Positions 25,914-35,188 of a DNA stretch of 64,000 bases are shown piece by piece. The notes under the pieces were generated by a model, which had not been told where the DNA came from, did no database searches, and saw only the letters and a program-made list of their open reading frames with translations. The DNA is from Aureispira sp050633105. GTDB taxonomy: Bacteria; Bacteroidota; Bacteroidia; Chitinophagales; Saprospiraceae. Location of the stretch: positions 25,922 through 89,921 of the forward strand of contig JBOEFW010000059.1 in the NCBI GenBank assembly GCA_050633105.1, written 5' to 3'. The position numbers and the translations under genes are program-made. Each line of letters begins with the position of its first letter. The stretch's first letter is position 1.

Positions 25914-25948
25914 CGGTGGTTCTACGCACACTAGAACCACCGTTTTTT
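25914..25948 (+). terminator. Intrinsic terminator after the NTF2-like gene
   Basis: CGGTGGTTCTA (25914-25924) and TAGAACCACCG (25932-25942) form a perfect 11-bp stem with a 7-nt loop, followed by six T. It closes the AraC-controlled gene run. Confidence 0.93.
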
Positions 25949-25955
25949 CTATTTT

Positions 25956-26834
25956 ATGAAAGCAACTTTATATCTTATTATTGCTGCATTTATGTGGGGG
26001 TTCAATTTTCATTTATTGAAAATAATGCTTTCAAGTGTACATTTTATTGAAGCTGGATTTTGGCGTTATCTATTTGGAGTATTTGCTTTGGGTATATATA
26101 TTAGAAACTCATTACCAGAATGGCATGTCTTCAAAAAGCATATAAAAGGAATTCTAATTGTTGGTGTTTTAGGTTTATTCTGTTTTAATATATTATTATT
26201 TTGGGGAATGAAGTATACCTCCTCCTTAAATGCTTCTTTAATTATAAGTCTAAACCCACTAGTTACACTATTCCTCGCTTCATTCTTTTTGAAATCAAAA
26301 CTTGACTACAGACAACTCATAGGAGGATTAATTGGAATCGTTGGGGTCGTATATTTACTCAGTAAAGGCGATTTACTAAACCTAAGTTATTCGTCTTTTT
26401 CAAAAGGCGATTTACTAATTTTAGGAGCTATGTTTTTATCTGCATTTTATCATATTTGGGTGAAAAAATACACAATAGATATATCTAACAAACATTTTAC
26501 CTTTTTAAGTAATTTAATGTGCTTGATATGTTTCATAAGCATTATCCCCTTTAACATTGCCCCCCATTCTATCAATTACAGTATGCAATTTTGGTTTACA
26601 TCAATAGTATTTGGAGTTTTTGGAACAGCATTCACTTATATTCTATGGAACAAAGGACTCCAAATAATTGGAGCTAGTCGAGCAGGAGTATTCATGAATA
26701 TTGTTCCATTATCAACTGCAATAATTGCAGTTATACTTGGAAAAGAACTAACAAAATTCCATCTTTTTTCAGGGATATTAATATTTTTAGGTTTAGTAAT
26801 ATCTCAAAGAAAAACAGTCTCCAAAAATGTATAA
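25956..26834 (+). CDS. EamA/DMT family transporter
   Basis: 292 residues with about ten hydrophobic helices in two EamA halves; the first begins with LIIAAFMWGFNFHLLKIML and SLNASLIISLNPLVTLFLASFFL, and the second with FSKGDLLILGAMFLSAFYHIWVKK. These inner-membrane carriers export metabolites such as amino acids or drugs. It starts 8 bp after a strong terminator, so its promoter must overlap that hairpin or be weak. The substrate is unknown. Confidence 0.9.
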   Translation: MKATLYLIIAAFMWGFNFHLLKIMLSSVHFIEAGFWRYLFGVFALGIYIRNSLPEWHVFKKHIKGILIVGVLGLFCFNILLFWGMKYTSSLNASLIISLNPLVTLFLASFFLKSKLDYRQLIGGLIGIVGVVYLLSKGDLLNLSYSSFSKGDLLILGAMFLSAFYHIWVKKYTIDISNKHFTFLSNLMCLICFISIIPFNIAPHSINYSMQFWFTSIVFGVFGTAFTYILWNKGLQIIGASRAGVFMNIVPLSTAIIAVILGKELTKFHLFSGILIFLGLVISQRKTVSKNV

Positions 26835-27058
26835 ATGTAAAACAAAGCACTAGAGCACGAATGACTCTTTGGATAAGAGCAGGTTTGATTTTAGTCCATT
26901 TCTTTGCATAATCACCTCCCCTATATTACACATATATCATAAATCTAATGTCATTTCAAGGGATTAAAAATACGTGTAAAACTTCTATTTTATTATTCTC
27001 TTTTCCTAATGACTTAGTACACTGTAACAAAAGTTAATGATGCTTCTATAGAGATCTC

Positions 27059-27092
27059 CATGTTTCACATGACACGTGTCACGTGAAACATG
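27059..27092. repeat. 34-bp near-perfect palindrome of the ACGTG family
   Basis: From CATGTTTCAC at 27059 to GTGAAACATG at 27092 the sequence equals its reverse complement except for one base pair; the centre is GACACGTGTC. It lies in the 494-bp gap between the EamA gene and the NtrC-type gene; the rest of that gap shows no gene. It is the longest member of the ACGTG palindrome family in the window. Confidence 0.75.
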
Positions 27093-27266
27093 AACCGAGA
27101 AACCTCCTCACAAAAATTGCACTAAGAATTAACGACTCTAAGAAGATTTTTGTATTTTCCTAGCTGTCATCGAGCAAATACCTATTGCGGGTTATTTTTA
27201 TTAAATAAAAATAATTATTATCTTGACATTAAACCAGAACCTTTCCCATTACTTCTGTACCAAACA

Positions 27267-27287
27267 TTCTAGACAACTACTCTAGAA
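27267..27287. promoter_or_regulatory. Inverted repeat TTCTAGA-N7-TCTAGAA, candidate operator
   Basis: Perfect 7-bp arms with a 7-bp spacer, 41 bp ahead of the ATG of the NtrC-type regulator. The arms can be extended outward by three bases with one bulge. The size and location fit a dimeric regulator site, possibly for autoregulation. Confidence 0.4.
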
Positions 27288-27328
27288 GTGTGCTAGCTTG
27301 AATATACACTGTATTAATACATTTAGAG

Positions 27329-28702
27329 ATGAAGACAACTACTGAGGGAACGAGAATTTTTATAGTAGAAGATGATCTAATTTTTGCCAAAACGATCCGC
27401 TACATTCTTACCCTAAACCCCGATCATGATGTTCGCGTGTTCAAAACAGGCAAAGAATGCCTCAATCATTTACATCTCAATCCTCATATTGTCTCCCTCG
27501 ATTATAGCCTACCTGATATGACAGGAGGAGAAGTTCTCCGCCGCATCAAGACACACAACTCTAATATTGGGGTGATTATTCTTTCTGGGCAGCAAGATGT
27601 TGCTACTGCTGTAGAATTATTACAAAAGGGAGCAGATGATTATTTAACAAAAGATGAGGCCAATAAAGAGCGCTTATTCAACATTGTAGAAAAGCTCAAA
27701 AAAAGTATCTCCTTACAACAAGAAGTAGAAACGCTCAAAGAGGAATTGACAGAGAAATATCAATTCAGTGAAAGCATGAAAGGCAATAGCCCTGCTATGC
27801 AAAAAGTGTTTAAGCTCTTAGAGAAATGTGCCAGTAGTAATATTACCGTTTCCGTCACAGGGGAAACAGGAACAGGTAAAGAATTAGTTGCCAAAAGCAT
27901 TCACTATAATTCTGCTCGCAAGAAAGGAAAATTTGTAGCTATTAATGTAAGTGCTATTCCCAATGATTTGTTAGAAAGCGAATTGTTTGGTTATGAAAAG
28001 GGTGCTTTTACAGGAGCCAATACGCGTAAACAAGGTAAGTTCGAAATAGCCAACAATGGTACCTTATTCTTAGATGAGATTGGAGAAATGGAACTGCATT
28101 TGCAAGCCAAACTTCTCCGTGCGTTACAAGAACGAGAAATTACCAGAATTGGAGGCAATGAAAATGTTAAGTTTGACGCTAGGATTATTGTTGCCACACA
28201 CCGAAACTTAGCAGAATTAGTGAGCAAAGGAAGCTTTCGAGAAGATTTATATTATCGCCTCTTAGGCTTGCCGATTCACCTTCCTCCACTTCGTCAACGT
28301 GGCAATGATGCTTTAATTCTAGCCAAATTCTTCCTCAATGCAACGACCAAAGAAAACAATCTAGGGGTAATGAAATTGGGCCAAACAGCCAAAGACAAAT
28401 TACTCGCTTACAACTTCCCAGGTAACATTAGAGAACTAAAAGCCATTATTGAATTAGCTGCCATCATGTGTAATGGCAAAACCATTCAGCGAGAAGACTT
28501 ACAGTTTAATAGTCCTAGAAAAAATGCTAATTTCTTCTTAGAAGAAATGACCTTGCGCGAGTACAACATCAAAATTGTCCGCCATTACCTCAAGCAAAAC
28601 GATAATAACATTCCCAGAGTAGCTAAGATCTTAGGCATTGGTAAAACAACCATTTACCGTATGCTCAAAGAAGATGAAGAATTCACCAAGAAAGAAGCCT
28701 AA
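27329..28702 (+). CDS. Sigma-54-dependent response regulator (NtrC type)
   Basis: 457 residues. Receiver domain at 8-125 with acidic pair VEDD, phosphoacceptor Asp58 (VSLDYSLPD) and the conserved Lys in YLTKDEA. AAA+ domain at about 150-375 with Walker A GETGTGKE and the sigma-54 contact loop GAFTGA. C-terminal Fis-type helix-turn-helix (IPRVAKILGIGKTTIYRML). It activates sigma-54 promoters after phosphorylation. No histidine kinase is adjacent; an Hpt protein gene follows 56 bp downstream and may feed or drain the phosphate. Confidence 0.95.
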   Translation: MKTTTEGTRIFIVEDDLIFAKTIRYILTLNPDHDVRVFKTGKECLNHLHLNPHIVSLDYSLPDMTGGEVLRRIKTHNSNIGVIILSGQQDVATAVELLQKGADDYLTKDEANKERLFNIVEKLKKSISLQQEVETLKEELTEKYQFSESMKGNSPAMQKVFKLLEKCASSNITVSVTGETGTGKELVAKSIHYNSARKKGKFVAINVSAIPNDLLESELFGYEKGAFTGANTRKQGKFEIANNGTLFLDEIGEMELHLQAKLLRALQEREITRIGGNENVKFDARIIVATHRNLAELVSKGSFREDLYYRLLGLPIHLPPLRQRGNDALILAKFFLNATTKENNLGVMKLGQTAKDKLLAYNFPGNIRELKAIIELAAIMCNGKTIQREDLQFNSPRKNANFFLEEMTLREYNIKIVRHYLKQNDNNIPRVAKILGIGKTTIYRMLKEDEEFTKKEA

Positions 28703-28757
28703 TTCCTTCTTATATCACTTGTGCCAATTAATTTAATTGGAGTCAAAATAGAGTATT

Positions 28758-29099
28758 ATGGAATTGACAGTAGACCTGACATTTCTAAACGAAATCAGCG
28801 ATGGGGATCAAGAGTTTATCACCGATGTCTTACAAACGTTTTTAGAGGAAATGCCTAAAGACATGGGCCAGTTGCGGACTGCTATAGAAGCCAATAATAG
28901 TGAAGGGATTGGAAAAGTAGCCCATAAGACAAAATCTACCCTCCAAACATTGGGTTTGCATGAACTCAAAGAAATGGCTTATACCATTGAACAAAATGCT
29001 AAATCCCCTGCCTCTTCTCTTGAATTAAGCAAACACGCCAATACCTTTGCCAATTACATTGATAAAGCTTGTGCTAAAGTTCGCACTTTACTTGACTAA
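28758..29099 (+). CDS. Hpt (histidine phosphotransfer) domain protein
   Basis: 113 residues, all helical, with the phosphotransfer motif KVAHKTKSTLQTLG; His56 is the predicted phosphorylated residue. Such free-standing Hpt proteins relay phosphate between a hybrid kinase and a response regulator. It follows the NtrC-type gene on the same strand, so the two probably work together with a kinase encoded elsewhere. Its stop overlaps the convergent rep gene stop by 4 bp. Confidence 0.87.
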   Translation: MELTVDLTFLNEISDGDQEFITDVLQTFLEEMPKDMGQLRTAIEANNSEGIGKVAHKTKSTLQTLGLHELKEMAYTIEQNAKSPASSLELSKHANTFANYIDKACAKVRTLLD

Positions 29100-30430
29100 A
29101 GGTTCTTTAATAACTTCTCTAGTTCCTGGATTTTGGGCTGGTAAGTTTGGTGAATCGGGGCAAAACTTGCTTGGTGTTGGCGTTTTATAAGTGTAAAAAC
29201 AGCGGCTCTAAATAATGGGTTGGTATTAAAGTAAGCGGCATCACTCTTTTCTTTGTCTGGATAAAACGCAGGAGTATTGCTTCGAGCTTGTGCTAATATA
29301 TCTGCTTTTAAGGCAGCATCTTGCTTAAATAAAGTTTTAATTTTTTCTTGCTCTTTTGTATCCATTTCGCGCTTAAGCTGCACGATTTGTTCCTTTAATT
29401 GCTTTTTCTCCAAGGCAATTTGTTTGGCCTTTCCTGCTTGTGCCTTCTTTGTTTTTTTCTTTTCCTCTACGTAATCCACCAACTCTTTTTTGTGTACAAC
29501 GCTGTTGAAGTAAGCGGCTAGATTATCTATTTTTTGAGAACGACTAGCTTTTAATGCTTGTTGATTTTGTACATATTTTATACGAGCCTGTAAGTAATCC
29601 ACCGCATATTTTTTAAAATATAATTGGCGATTTTCCGTGCTTACGCCCCATTCTTTAAAGACAGCTGCTAAGCTGCTCTTAGTTGCCGCTACTGCTTCGT
29701 CAGTATCTTCTTGATCCATAATAGCAGGACAGCTATTGGCATTAATTTCAAATAAAATAGCAGTTACTTTTCGCCCTTTCTTAATCTCGGTAAAAGAAAA
29801 ACTAATATCTGTATGTTGCTGTAAATCTTGTTGTGCTTTGATAATAATACGGCTCTTAAAATGCCCATAGAGCTTGTATTTATCACTAACACCCAAAATT
29901 ATTTTGAGTTCTTCTAAATCAAATTCTCGGTACCCTAAGGTTTCATATTGCTTGAGCAGTTCATAAATCCGAATGGAATAAACACTAGAAATTTTGAGAA
30001 CATTTCTAATATCATACGACAAAAACGTCCGTTTGAGTTGCAGCAAATAAGGTTTCAAATCAGGATGAAAGGACAACTCGATATAACCTTCCTTTTTCTT
30101 AGGAATCGTCGCTTGTGCAATCAATCCAGTCTTCAATAAACGCTCCTCCCCATTCTCCGTATAAGGAATAGTCACGACCTTCTTTAACAAAGAGTCAGGC
30201 ACTGCTTTGATCTTCACATAAGCATCATTATCATTCACTCCAAAAAATTGCACTAAGTCTTTGATGTGCAGCTTATATTTTTTGAAGTCAGCATCTCCTG
30301 GCTGAATTAAACTAACTAACTTTGTAAAAACACGAGTTTCCCAAATGGAAAAATGATACCTTGCTTCTACTAGGTTATTAGATTTTGTCACCAGTGCTTT
30401 GACAGGTTGCTCCTCTATTTTTTTTGCCAT
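29096..30430 (-). CDS. repB: Replication initiator protein (Rep_3/RepB family)
   Basis: 444 residues from the ATG at 30430 (MAKKIEEQPVKALVTKSNNLVEARYHFSIWETRVF). The first half holds the two winged-helix domains of Rep_3 initiators (KISSVYSIRIYELLKQYETLGYREF, then IIKAQQDLQQHTDISFSFTEIKKGRK). The second half has a long, lysine-rich coiled coil (about residues 300-380), longer than in most plasmid Rep proteins. It would bind the iterons that start about 70 bp upstream of its start and open the origin. Upstream iterons usually also allow autorepression. Confidence 0.88.
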   Translation of the reverse strand: MAKKIEEQPVKALVTKSNNLVEARYHFSIWETRVFTKLVSLIQPGDADFKKYKLHIKDLVQFFGVNDNDAYVKIKAVPDSLLKKVVTIPYTENGEERLLKTGLIAQATIPKKKEGYIELSFHPDLKPYLLQLKRTFLSYDIRNVLKISSVYSIRIYELLKQYETLGYREFDLEELKIILGVSDKYKLYGHFKSRIIIKAQQDLQQHTDISFSFTEIKKGRKVTAILFEINANSCPAIMDQEDTDEAVAATKSSLAAVFKEWGVSTENRQLYFKKYAVDYLQARIKYVQNQQALKASRSQKIDNLAAYFNSVVHKKELVDYVEEKKKTKKAQAGKAKQIALEKKQLKEQIVQLKREMDTKEQEKIKTLFKQDAALKADILAQARSNTPAFYPDKEKSDAAYFNTNPLFRAAVFTLIKRQHQASFAPIHQTYQPKIQELEKLLKNL

Positions 30431-30496
30431 ACCAAAAGGCGTTTTAAAACCAATTAAGGGGTACAATATACGGTCTTTTTTAAATTATCACAAGTC

Positions 30497-31139
30497 TTTT
30501 TTATTGTGATAGTTCACCCGCTTTTTGTGATAGTTCAGGTTTAAAAACTGAATTATTCTTGGTTGGAAGTTTTTTTCTTTATATTTTAAGTATTATTTAG
30601 TTTTTATTTTTAAATAATACAATATAAATGAATTTAAGCCCTATTTTTCCGTTTTTTGTGATAATAGTTTCCGTTTTCTGTGATAGTTACAAGTACTCTA
30701 TCAAAATAAATAACCATTAAAAACAGCCTTCTTGATATCTTAAAGGCCTCTTTTAATCATTTTTATTCAAAAATCAACTTTCATTTCAAGTGTTGAAACT
30801 AAGCTACTAAAAAGTTATCCACAATTGCAAAATATAGCCTTTTCCGCTTTTTGTGATAATAGAGCTATTCCGTCCGTTTTTTGTGATAATAGTTTCCGCT
30901 TTTTGTGATAATAGTTTCCGCTTTTTGTGATAGTTCACCCGTTTTTTGTGATAGTTAGTCCGTTTTTTGTGATAATAGTTCTTATAACAGTTTGATTATC
31001 AAAGCTCCCAGAGCGCCGAAAACATTTAAAACAAGAGTAAAACAAAAGAAAACATACTAAAAGAGGGTTGTTTCTTTTTTTTCTAAAAAATCAATTAAAA
31101 ACAAAAATTACTTCTCTCGTCCGTTTTTTGTGATAGTTA
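30497..31139 (+). other. Iteron-type replication origin
   Basis: About eleven direct repeats of CCGYTTTTTGTGATA followed by GTT or ATAGTT. Clear copies start at 30518, 30649, 30671, 30844, 30874, 30896, 30918, 30939, 30960 and 31121, and a degenerate copy lies at about 30497. The five from 30874 to 30960 are spaced 21-22 bp apart, two helical turns, as expected for Rep-bound iterons. A perfect DnaA box lies at 30815 and AT-rich DNA surrounds the array (30540-30645, 31050-31115, 31170-31260). The adjacent Rep_3 gene is in the usual place relative to them. Confidence 0.85.
30815..30823 (+). promoter_or_regulatory. DnaA box
   Basis: TTATCCACA matches the consensus DnaA box exactly. It lies in the gap between the two outer and the central iterons, where host DnaA would assist opening of the origin. 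Confidence 0.65.
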
Positions 31140-31224
31140 GGAAGCAAGTAGGTGTAGTGAAAATCTAGCGCGCAAAAAAATAGTGCTTAATAAATTCCGC
31201 TCGAATTTTTTAAAAAAATATACT

Positions 31225-31253
31225 TTTAAATTGGCTTTAAATGCCAATTTAAA
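31225..31253. repeat. Inverted repeat at the edge of the origin
   Basis: TTTAAATTGGC and GCCAATTTAAA form perfect 11-bp arms around TTTAAAT. It is in the AT-rich stretch between the last iteron and the tryptophan dioxygenase gene. It could be part of the unwinding region or an operator for the gene that starts 100 bp later. Confidence 0.5.
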
Positions 31254-31352
31254 TTATGTGCTTTAAAGTAAAGACCTTTCATTTGGAATCTTAGGTTATT
31301 CTTCAACAACTTCTTAATTTGGGGCACTCAAAACACTGTTTTAAAAATCCTT

Positions 31353-32426
31353 TTGATGAAGTCGATGAAGAATAGTTACACGAACAAAGAACAATATTAT
31401 GGAGATTATCTAGGATTGAATAAAATCTTAGATGCGCAATTCCCAGAGAGTGAAGCGCGAAACGTCGAGGCCCATGACGAAATGTTGTTTATTATAATTC
31501 ACCAAGCCTATGAATTATGGTTCAAGCAAATTATGCATGAGCTCAACTCTATCATGAAAATTTTTGGCTCAGAGCACATCAATGATAGCTCCCCTTCCCT
31601 ACAAGTTGCTGTACACCGCACCAATCGTATTGTAGAAATTTGGAAGTTGTTAGTGGCACAAGTTGATGTCTTGGAAACGATGACGCCAATGGATTTTTTA
31701 GATTTCCGCGATTTGTTAACTCCTGCTTCTGGTTTTCAAAGTGTCCAATTTCGCAGCTTAGAGGCCAAGTTAGGCTTAGAGATGGAACAACGCCACCAAA
31801 AGCGCCATTATGAGCACCAACTACGTCCTGACGATGTTAAACACGTACACAAAGTAGAAAGTGAGACCACTTTTATTGAAGAACTAGGAGAATGGCTTGT
31901 TAGAGCTCCTTTTTGGGATGACCACTATTGGGTTAGCTTTAAAGAAGAACATGGCTTAGAAGGCGATCTACACCCCTTCTGGGCTTATTACCGTAAGGTT
32001 TATGAAGATGGATTGATTAGTGAAGAGCGAAAAGCCATTGCTATGACCGATTTTGACCAATTATTTTTGGATGAAAAAGGCGGAGGGCAACGATTGAGTT
32101 CATCAGCTATGCAAGTGGTGCTATTTATCACGCTGTATCGAGATTATCCCCTCTTACAGATGCCTTATCAATTGTTGAGTAAATGGTTAGAAATCGATGA
32201 ACTGATGGCTAACTGGCGTTATCGCCATATGAGCATGGTACGTCGTATGATTGGAATGCGTGTTGGAACTGGTGGTTCTTCAGGAGCAAAGTACCTCAAA
32301 GGGGCTATGGAGAAGCATCATATTTTTAGTGATATCGCGCGCGTAACTACTTATTTAACACCACGTACGCGCATCCCTGAATTACCAACAGAATTAGTAG
32401 AAAAATTGACTTATAAAAAGTTATAA
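31353..32426 (+). CDS. Tryptophan 2,3-dioxygenase family protein
   Basis: 357 residues. The N-terminal part YYGDYLGLNKILDAQFPES and HDEMLFIIIHQAYELWFKQIMHEL is the hallmark of this heme enzyme; LRFLT-type residues follow in FLDFRDLLTPASGFQSVQFR. A histidine in NWRYRHMSMVRRMIG is the likely heme ligand, followed by RVGTGGSSGAKYL, the substrate loop. It oxidises tryptophan to N-formylkynurenine. No other kynurenine pathway gene is nearby. Starts at residues 1, 2 or 5 are all possible; the first is given. Confidence 0.9.
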   Translation: MMKSMKNSYTNKEQYYGDYLGLNKILDAQFPESEARNVEAHDEMLFIIIHQAYELWFKQIMHELNSIMKIFGSEHINDSSPSLQVAVHRTNRIVEIWKLLVAQVDVLETMTPMDFLDFRDLLTPASGFQSVQFRSLEAKLGLEMEQRHQKRHYEHQLRPDDVKHVHKVESETTFIEELGEWLVRAPFWDDHYWVSFKEEHGLEGDLHPFWAYYRKVYEDGLISEERKAIAMTDFDQLFLDEKGGGQRLSSSAMQVVLFITLYRDYPLLQMPYQLLSKWLEIDELMANWRYRHMSMVRRMIGMRVGTGGSSGAKYLKGAMEKHHIFSDIARVTTYLTPRTRIPELPTELVEKLTYKKL

Positions 32427-32430
32427 AAAA

Positions 32431-32467
32431 ATAGGTTAGAGCGGTGTGTATAACTGCTCTAACCTAT
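32431..32467. terminator. Hairpin terminator after the dioxygenase gene
   Basis: ATAGGTTAGAGC and GCTCTAACCTAT form a perfect 12-bp stem with a 13-nt loop. An A-run lies on the left and a short T-rich stretch on the right, so it may serve both this gene and the convergent propeller-protein gene. Confidence 0.75.
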
Positions 32468-32490
32468 CTATTTATTAGGACAGAACGAGG

Positions 32491-34854
32491 CTATTTAGAG
32501 AACATATTATCGTAATAATAAATTTTACTTCCAGTTTCTTCTTGGCGAGAAAAATAGAAGTCTTTATTATTCTGGCTCATAGCAGAAGGGCCTTCATCTT
32601 CTGCGCTATTAATAGCAGTGCCCATATTTACTGGTTCGGACCAGTTTTGCCAAGTATCATCTAATCGCTGGGTATAATAAATATCCAAACCTCCTAAGCT
32701 TCCATGTCCCTCAGAACTAAAATAAAGTGTTTTTCCATCAGGATGTAAAAAAGGATAACGTTCTGCAAAAGGACTGTTAATTTGGTCTCCCAAATTGATT
32801 GCTTTTTGCCATACCCCTTGTTCATTTTTTACAACAACAAACAAATCACTGTTACTGCGCTCTGTCCCATGAAAATTCTTAGCTACAACGGCTGTTTTCC
32901 AATCCAATACACGATTACTTTCAGAGCTGTATAACAGCACCGACCCATTAACAGCTAATTGAACATCTAACTCCTGTTCTTTGCCGTTAACATCGTCAGG
33001 AAGGGCGACAGGAGTAGACCATTGTCCTTCTTTTAAATAACGATAATATAAATCTCCTTTTTTGCTGTAAACCAACTCTTTTCTATCTGGACTGGCGGTC
33101 CAATGTTCTCCTTGTATACCTTCATTAATTAATGGTAATAAAATAGGAGCAGACCATTGTTTATCCTTCTTGGTTGTTTGATAAAGTGCTCCTTCTTGGG
33201 CAAAAATCAACTGTTGTTCTTGAATGCTTACAACGCTTTCTGAGGAAGAATTATCGCTTGATATAGGAGTGCGTAATTGATAAGGAGATGGAGCTACTAG
33301 AAGGCGTTTTAACTGTTGTATTTTGCTTGGATCTTCCTTGAAAGCGTCCTCAAATTGGGCAAGGATAGCTTGTGCTTTTGTCCATCTTTTTTGATGAATA
33401 GAAGGCTCTAAAAGGCGTTGCAAGGCGACCAATGCCCGTTCCTTAGGAGCTGCTGCTAAAATATAGGCTTCGTACAAGGGTTTGGTTGCATTTGTTGGCA
33501 TTTTTGATAAATCTAATTTTGCTCCTTGTTCTGCGACTTTTAAATCTTTTTCTTGTTGCGCTAAGTTCTTATACTCAGGATGTTCCATCATAAACTGATT
33601 AAGCGTCCCAAGCTCTCCATCTTTAATATATTCTTTATAATACAACTCTAGAACAGCATCATAATGCACACTGTTAGGATAGCGTGTAAGAAAGTATTTA
33701 GAGGCACGTAATAAAGGTTTTTTTTGTAAAGCCTCATAAAAGGCTTGCTCTAGTTGGGGGATATAGGTTGAGTTGGGAAATTGCTGCACAAAACTTATAG
33801 CTAAGTGAACCTCTTTTTGAGTCATAATTTGGAGAAACAAGGGGCGTTCTAATTGTAACTGAGCTTGTTTTAAATCCTTTTTTATTTGTTCTTGAAAAGG
33901 AAAGTTAGGGTAAGCTTCTATGAAGGTTAAAATAGTGGAGCTTTGTTTTTGAGGGGCATATAAATCATAAAAACGTTGCCATAGTTGATCAATACCTTTT
34001 TGCTTAGGGTAAGCACGCACATAAGAATCATAATCCTCTAAATTGGCCCCTTTAATGGTCAATTCAAGCATTTTATCTTTGGCAAATTTTGTAAAAGGTG
34101 ATTTGGGGTAAGCTTCCATAAAATCTTGGAAAACAGCAAGATTAGATTGCTTTCTAATCTTGAGGTAATCATAGGCTGCATCCTTACTTAGGACATAGGT
34201 GTTTTCAGGATACAGTTCTTCAAAACGAGGATACATTGCCCAACCTTTTTCCTCCACATAACTCTCCAATAAATAGCGCTCTATTTTTTGAATTTCTTCA
34301 GGATTATAACGAGCCATATTCTGGCGATACTGCTCCCAAGCTATTTTGTATTGAGCAAATTTATTACTCTTTTCAGCCTGTTCTACGACCAAAAAATTAC
34401 GTTGTTGATAGGCTTTTTCTAATTGTTGTTGGTTGGAAGTTGTATAGTACTTTACAAAATGCTCTAATTCCTCTATTGTATTTTCTTTTTGAGCATACTG
34501 AAGGGCTGTCCTAACAATATCTTGTTGTAGTTTACTTAATTCTGGCGTACTAATTCCCTTCTTTTGTACCCGTCTTTTGTGAGAGGATGATAATGCCTCA
34601 AATTCTTGAAGAGACCTATTGGTAAATAAGTACGCTTTGTCTAGGTTATAATTGTCGTATTTTTTGTTGTAATAAATGCGAGCAATCTCATATAGAGAAA
34701 TGGGTTTGCTGGTTGTTTTTTCTATGTCATTCTCAAATGCCTCTAATGCAGCTTCATAGTTAGCGGTTTCTAATAATTTACGCCCCTTGTTGATTTGTCC
34801 ATAAAGCGAAGTGGAGTACCATAAAAAGAATAGAAGTCCTGTAAAAAAATGCAT
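32491..34854 (-). CDS. Secreted TPR/PD40 beta-propeller protein
   Basis: 787 residues with a signal peptide (FFTGLLFFLWYSTSLYGQ). The first two thirds are helical repeats of tetratricopeptide-like character with recurring AYPKSPF, AYPNFPF, QFPNSTY words. The last 230 residues hold PD40/WD40-like blades (PFLHPDGKTLYFSSEGHGSLGGLDIYY). The usual C-terminal OmpA domain is absent, so it is not directly bound to peptidoglycan. Proteins like this are common envelope components in Bacteroidota; the exact role is unknown. Confidence 0.82.
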   Translation of the reverse strand: MHFFTGLLFFLWYSTSLYGQINKGRKLLETANYEAALEAFENDIEKTTSKPISLYEIARIYYNKKYDNYNLDKAYLFTNRSLQEFEALSSSHKRRVQKKGISTPELSKLQQDIVRTALQYAQKENTIEELEHFVKYYTTSNQQQLEKAYQQRNFLVVEQAEKSNKFAQYKIAWEQYRQNMARYNPEEIQKIERYLLESYVEEKGWAMYPRFEELYPENTYVLSKDAAYDYLKIRKQSNLAVFQDFMEAYPKSPFTKFAKDKMLELTIKGANLEDYDSYVRAYPKQKGIDQLWQRFYDLYAPQKQSSTILTFIEAYPNFPFQEQIKKDLKQAQLQLERPLFLQIMTQKEVHLAISFVQQFPNSTYIPQLEQAFYEALQKKPLLRASKYFLTRYPNSVHYDAVLELYYKEYIKDGELGTLNQFMMEHPEYKNLAQQEKDLKVAEQGAKLDLSKMPTNATKPLYEAYILAAAPKERALVALQRLLEPSIHQKRWTKAQAILAQFEDAFKEDPSKIQQLKRLLVAPSPYQLRTPISSDNSSSESVVSIQEQQLIFAQEGALYQTTKKDKQWSAPILLPLINEGIQGEHWTASPDRKELVYSKKGDLYYRYLKEGQWSTPVALPDDVNGKEQELDVQLAVNGSVLLYSSESNRVLDWKTAVVAKNFHGTERSNSDLFVVVKNEQGVWQKAINLGDQINSPFAERYPFLHPDGKTLYFSSEGHGSLGGLDIYYTQRLDDTWQNWSEPVNMGTAINSAEDEGPSAMSQNNKDFYFSRQEETGSKIYYYDNMFSK

Positions 34855-35188
34855 GGAGAATTTAAAATTTAAAACCTTCCTATAAAGTAAATGTTATTAT
34901 TTAAGAATAGAAAAGTAGTGTGAACAGTTGATAAAAAAAACACTTGTCTGGGACAAACAATGCAGGCAATCAGAATTTTAATCAGAGGAGGGAGAAGGGA
35001 TGGTCTAGTACTGATTTTCCTAAAGATAGATTTTTATTAACATTTCTTTCACACAAAAGAAGGGATTTACTACTAAATACAGCTAAGTTGCCTGAAAAAC
35101 ATTATTAATCCTTGAACTTTCCGTATTGTTGTAGATAGAAAACACCATTGGCTTTTTATTCTATGACTACTAGAGGCTTTATTCGCAT
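34855..35188. other. Intergenic region between two divergent genes
   Basis: 334 bp that must hold the promoters of the propeller-protein gene and of the KilA-N gene. A small TTGTC/GACAA inverted repeat with a 3-base loop lies near 34950. No gene or clear promoter element was found. Confidence 0.5.

Noticed and set aside
30497..31139. Regular short repeats near 30.9 kb as a possible CRISPR array
   Set aside because: The repeats are about 18-21 bp and nearly contiguous, without unique spacers of constant length and without cas genes; they are iterons beside a rep gene.
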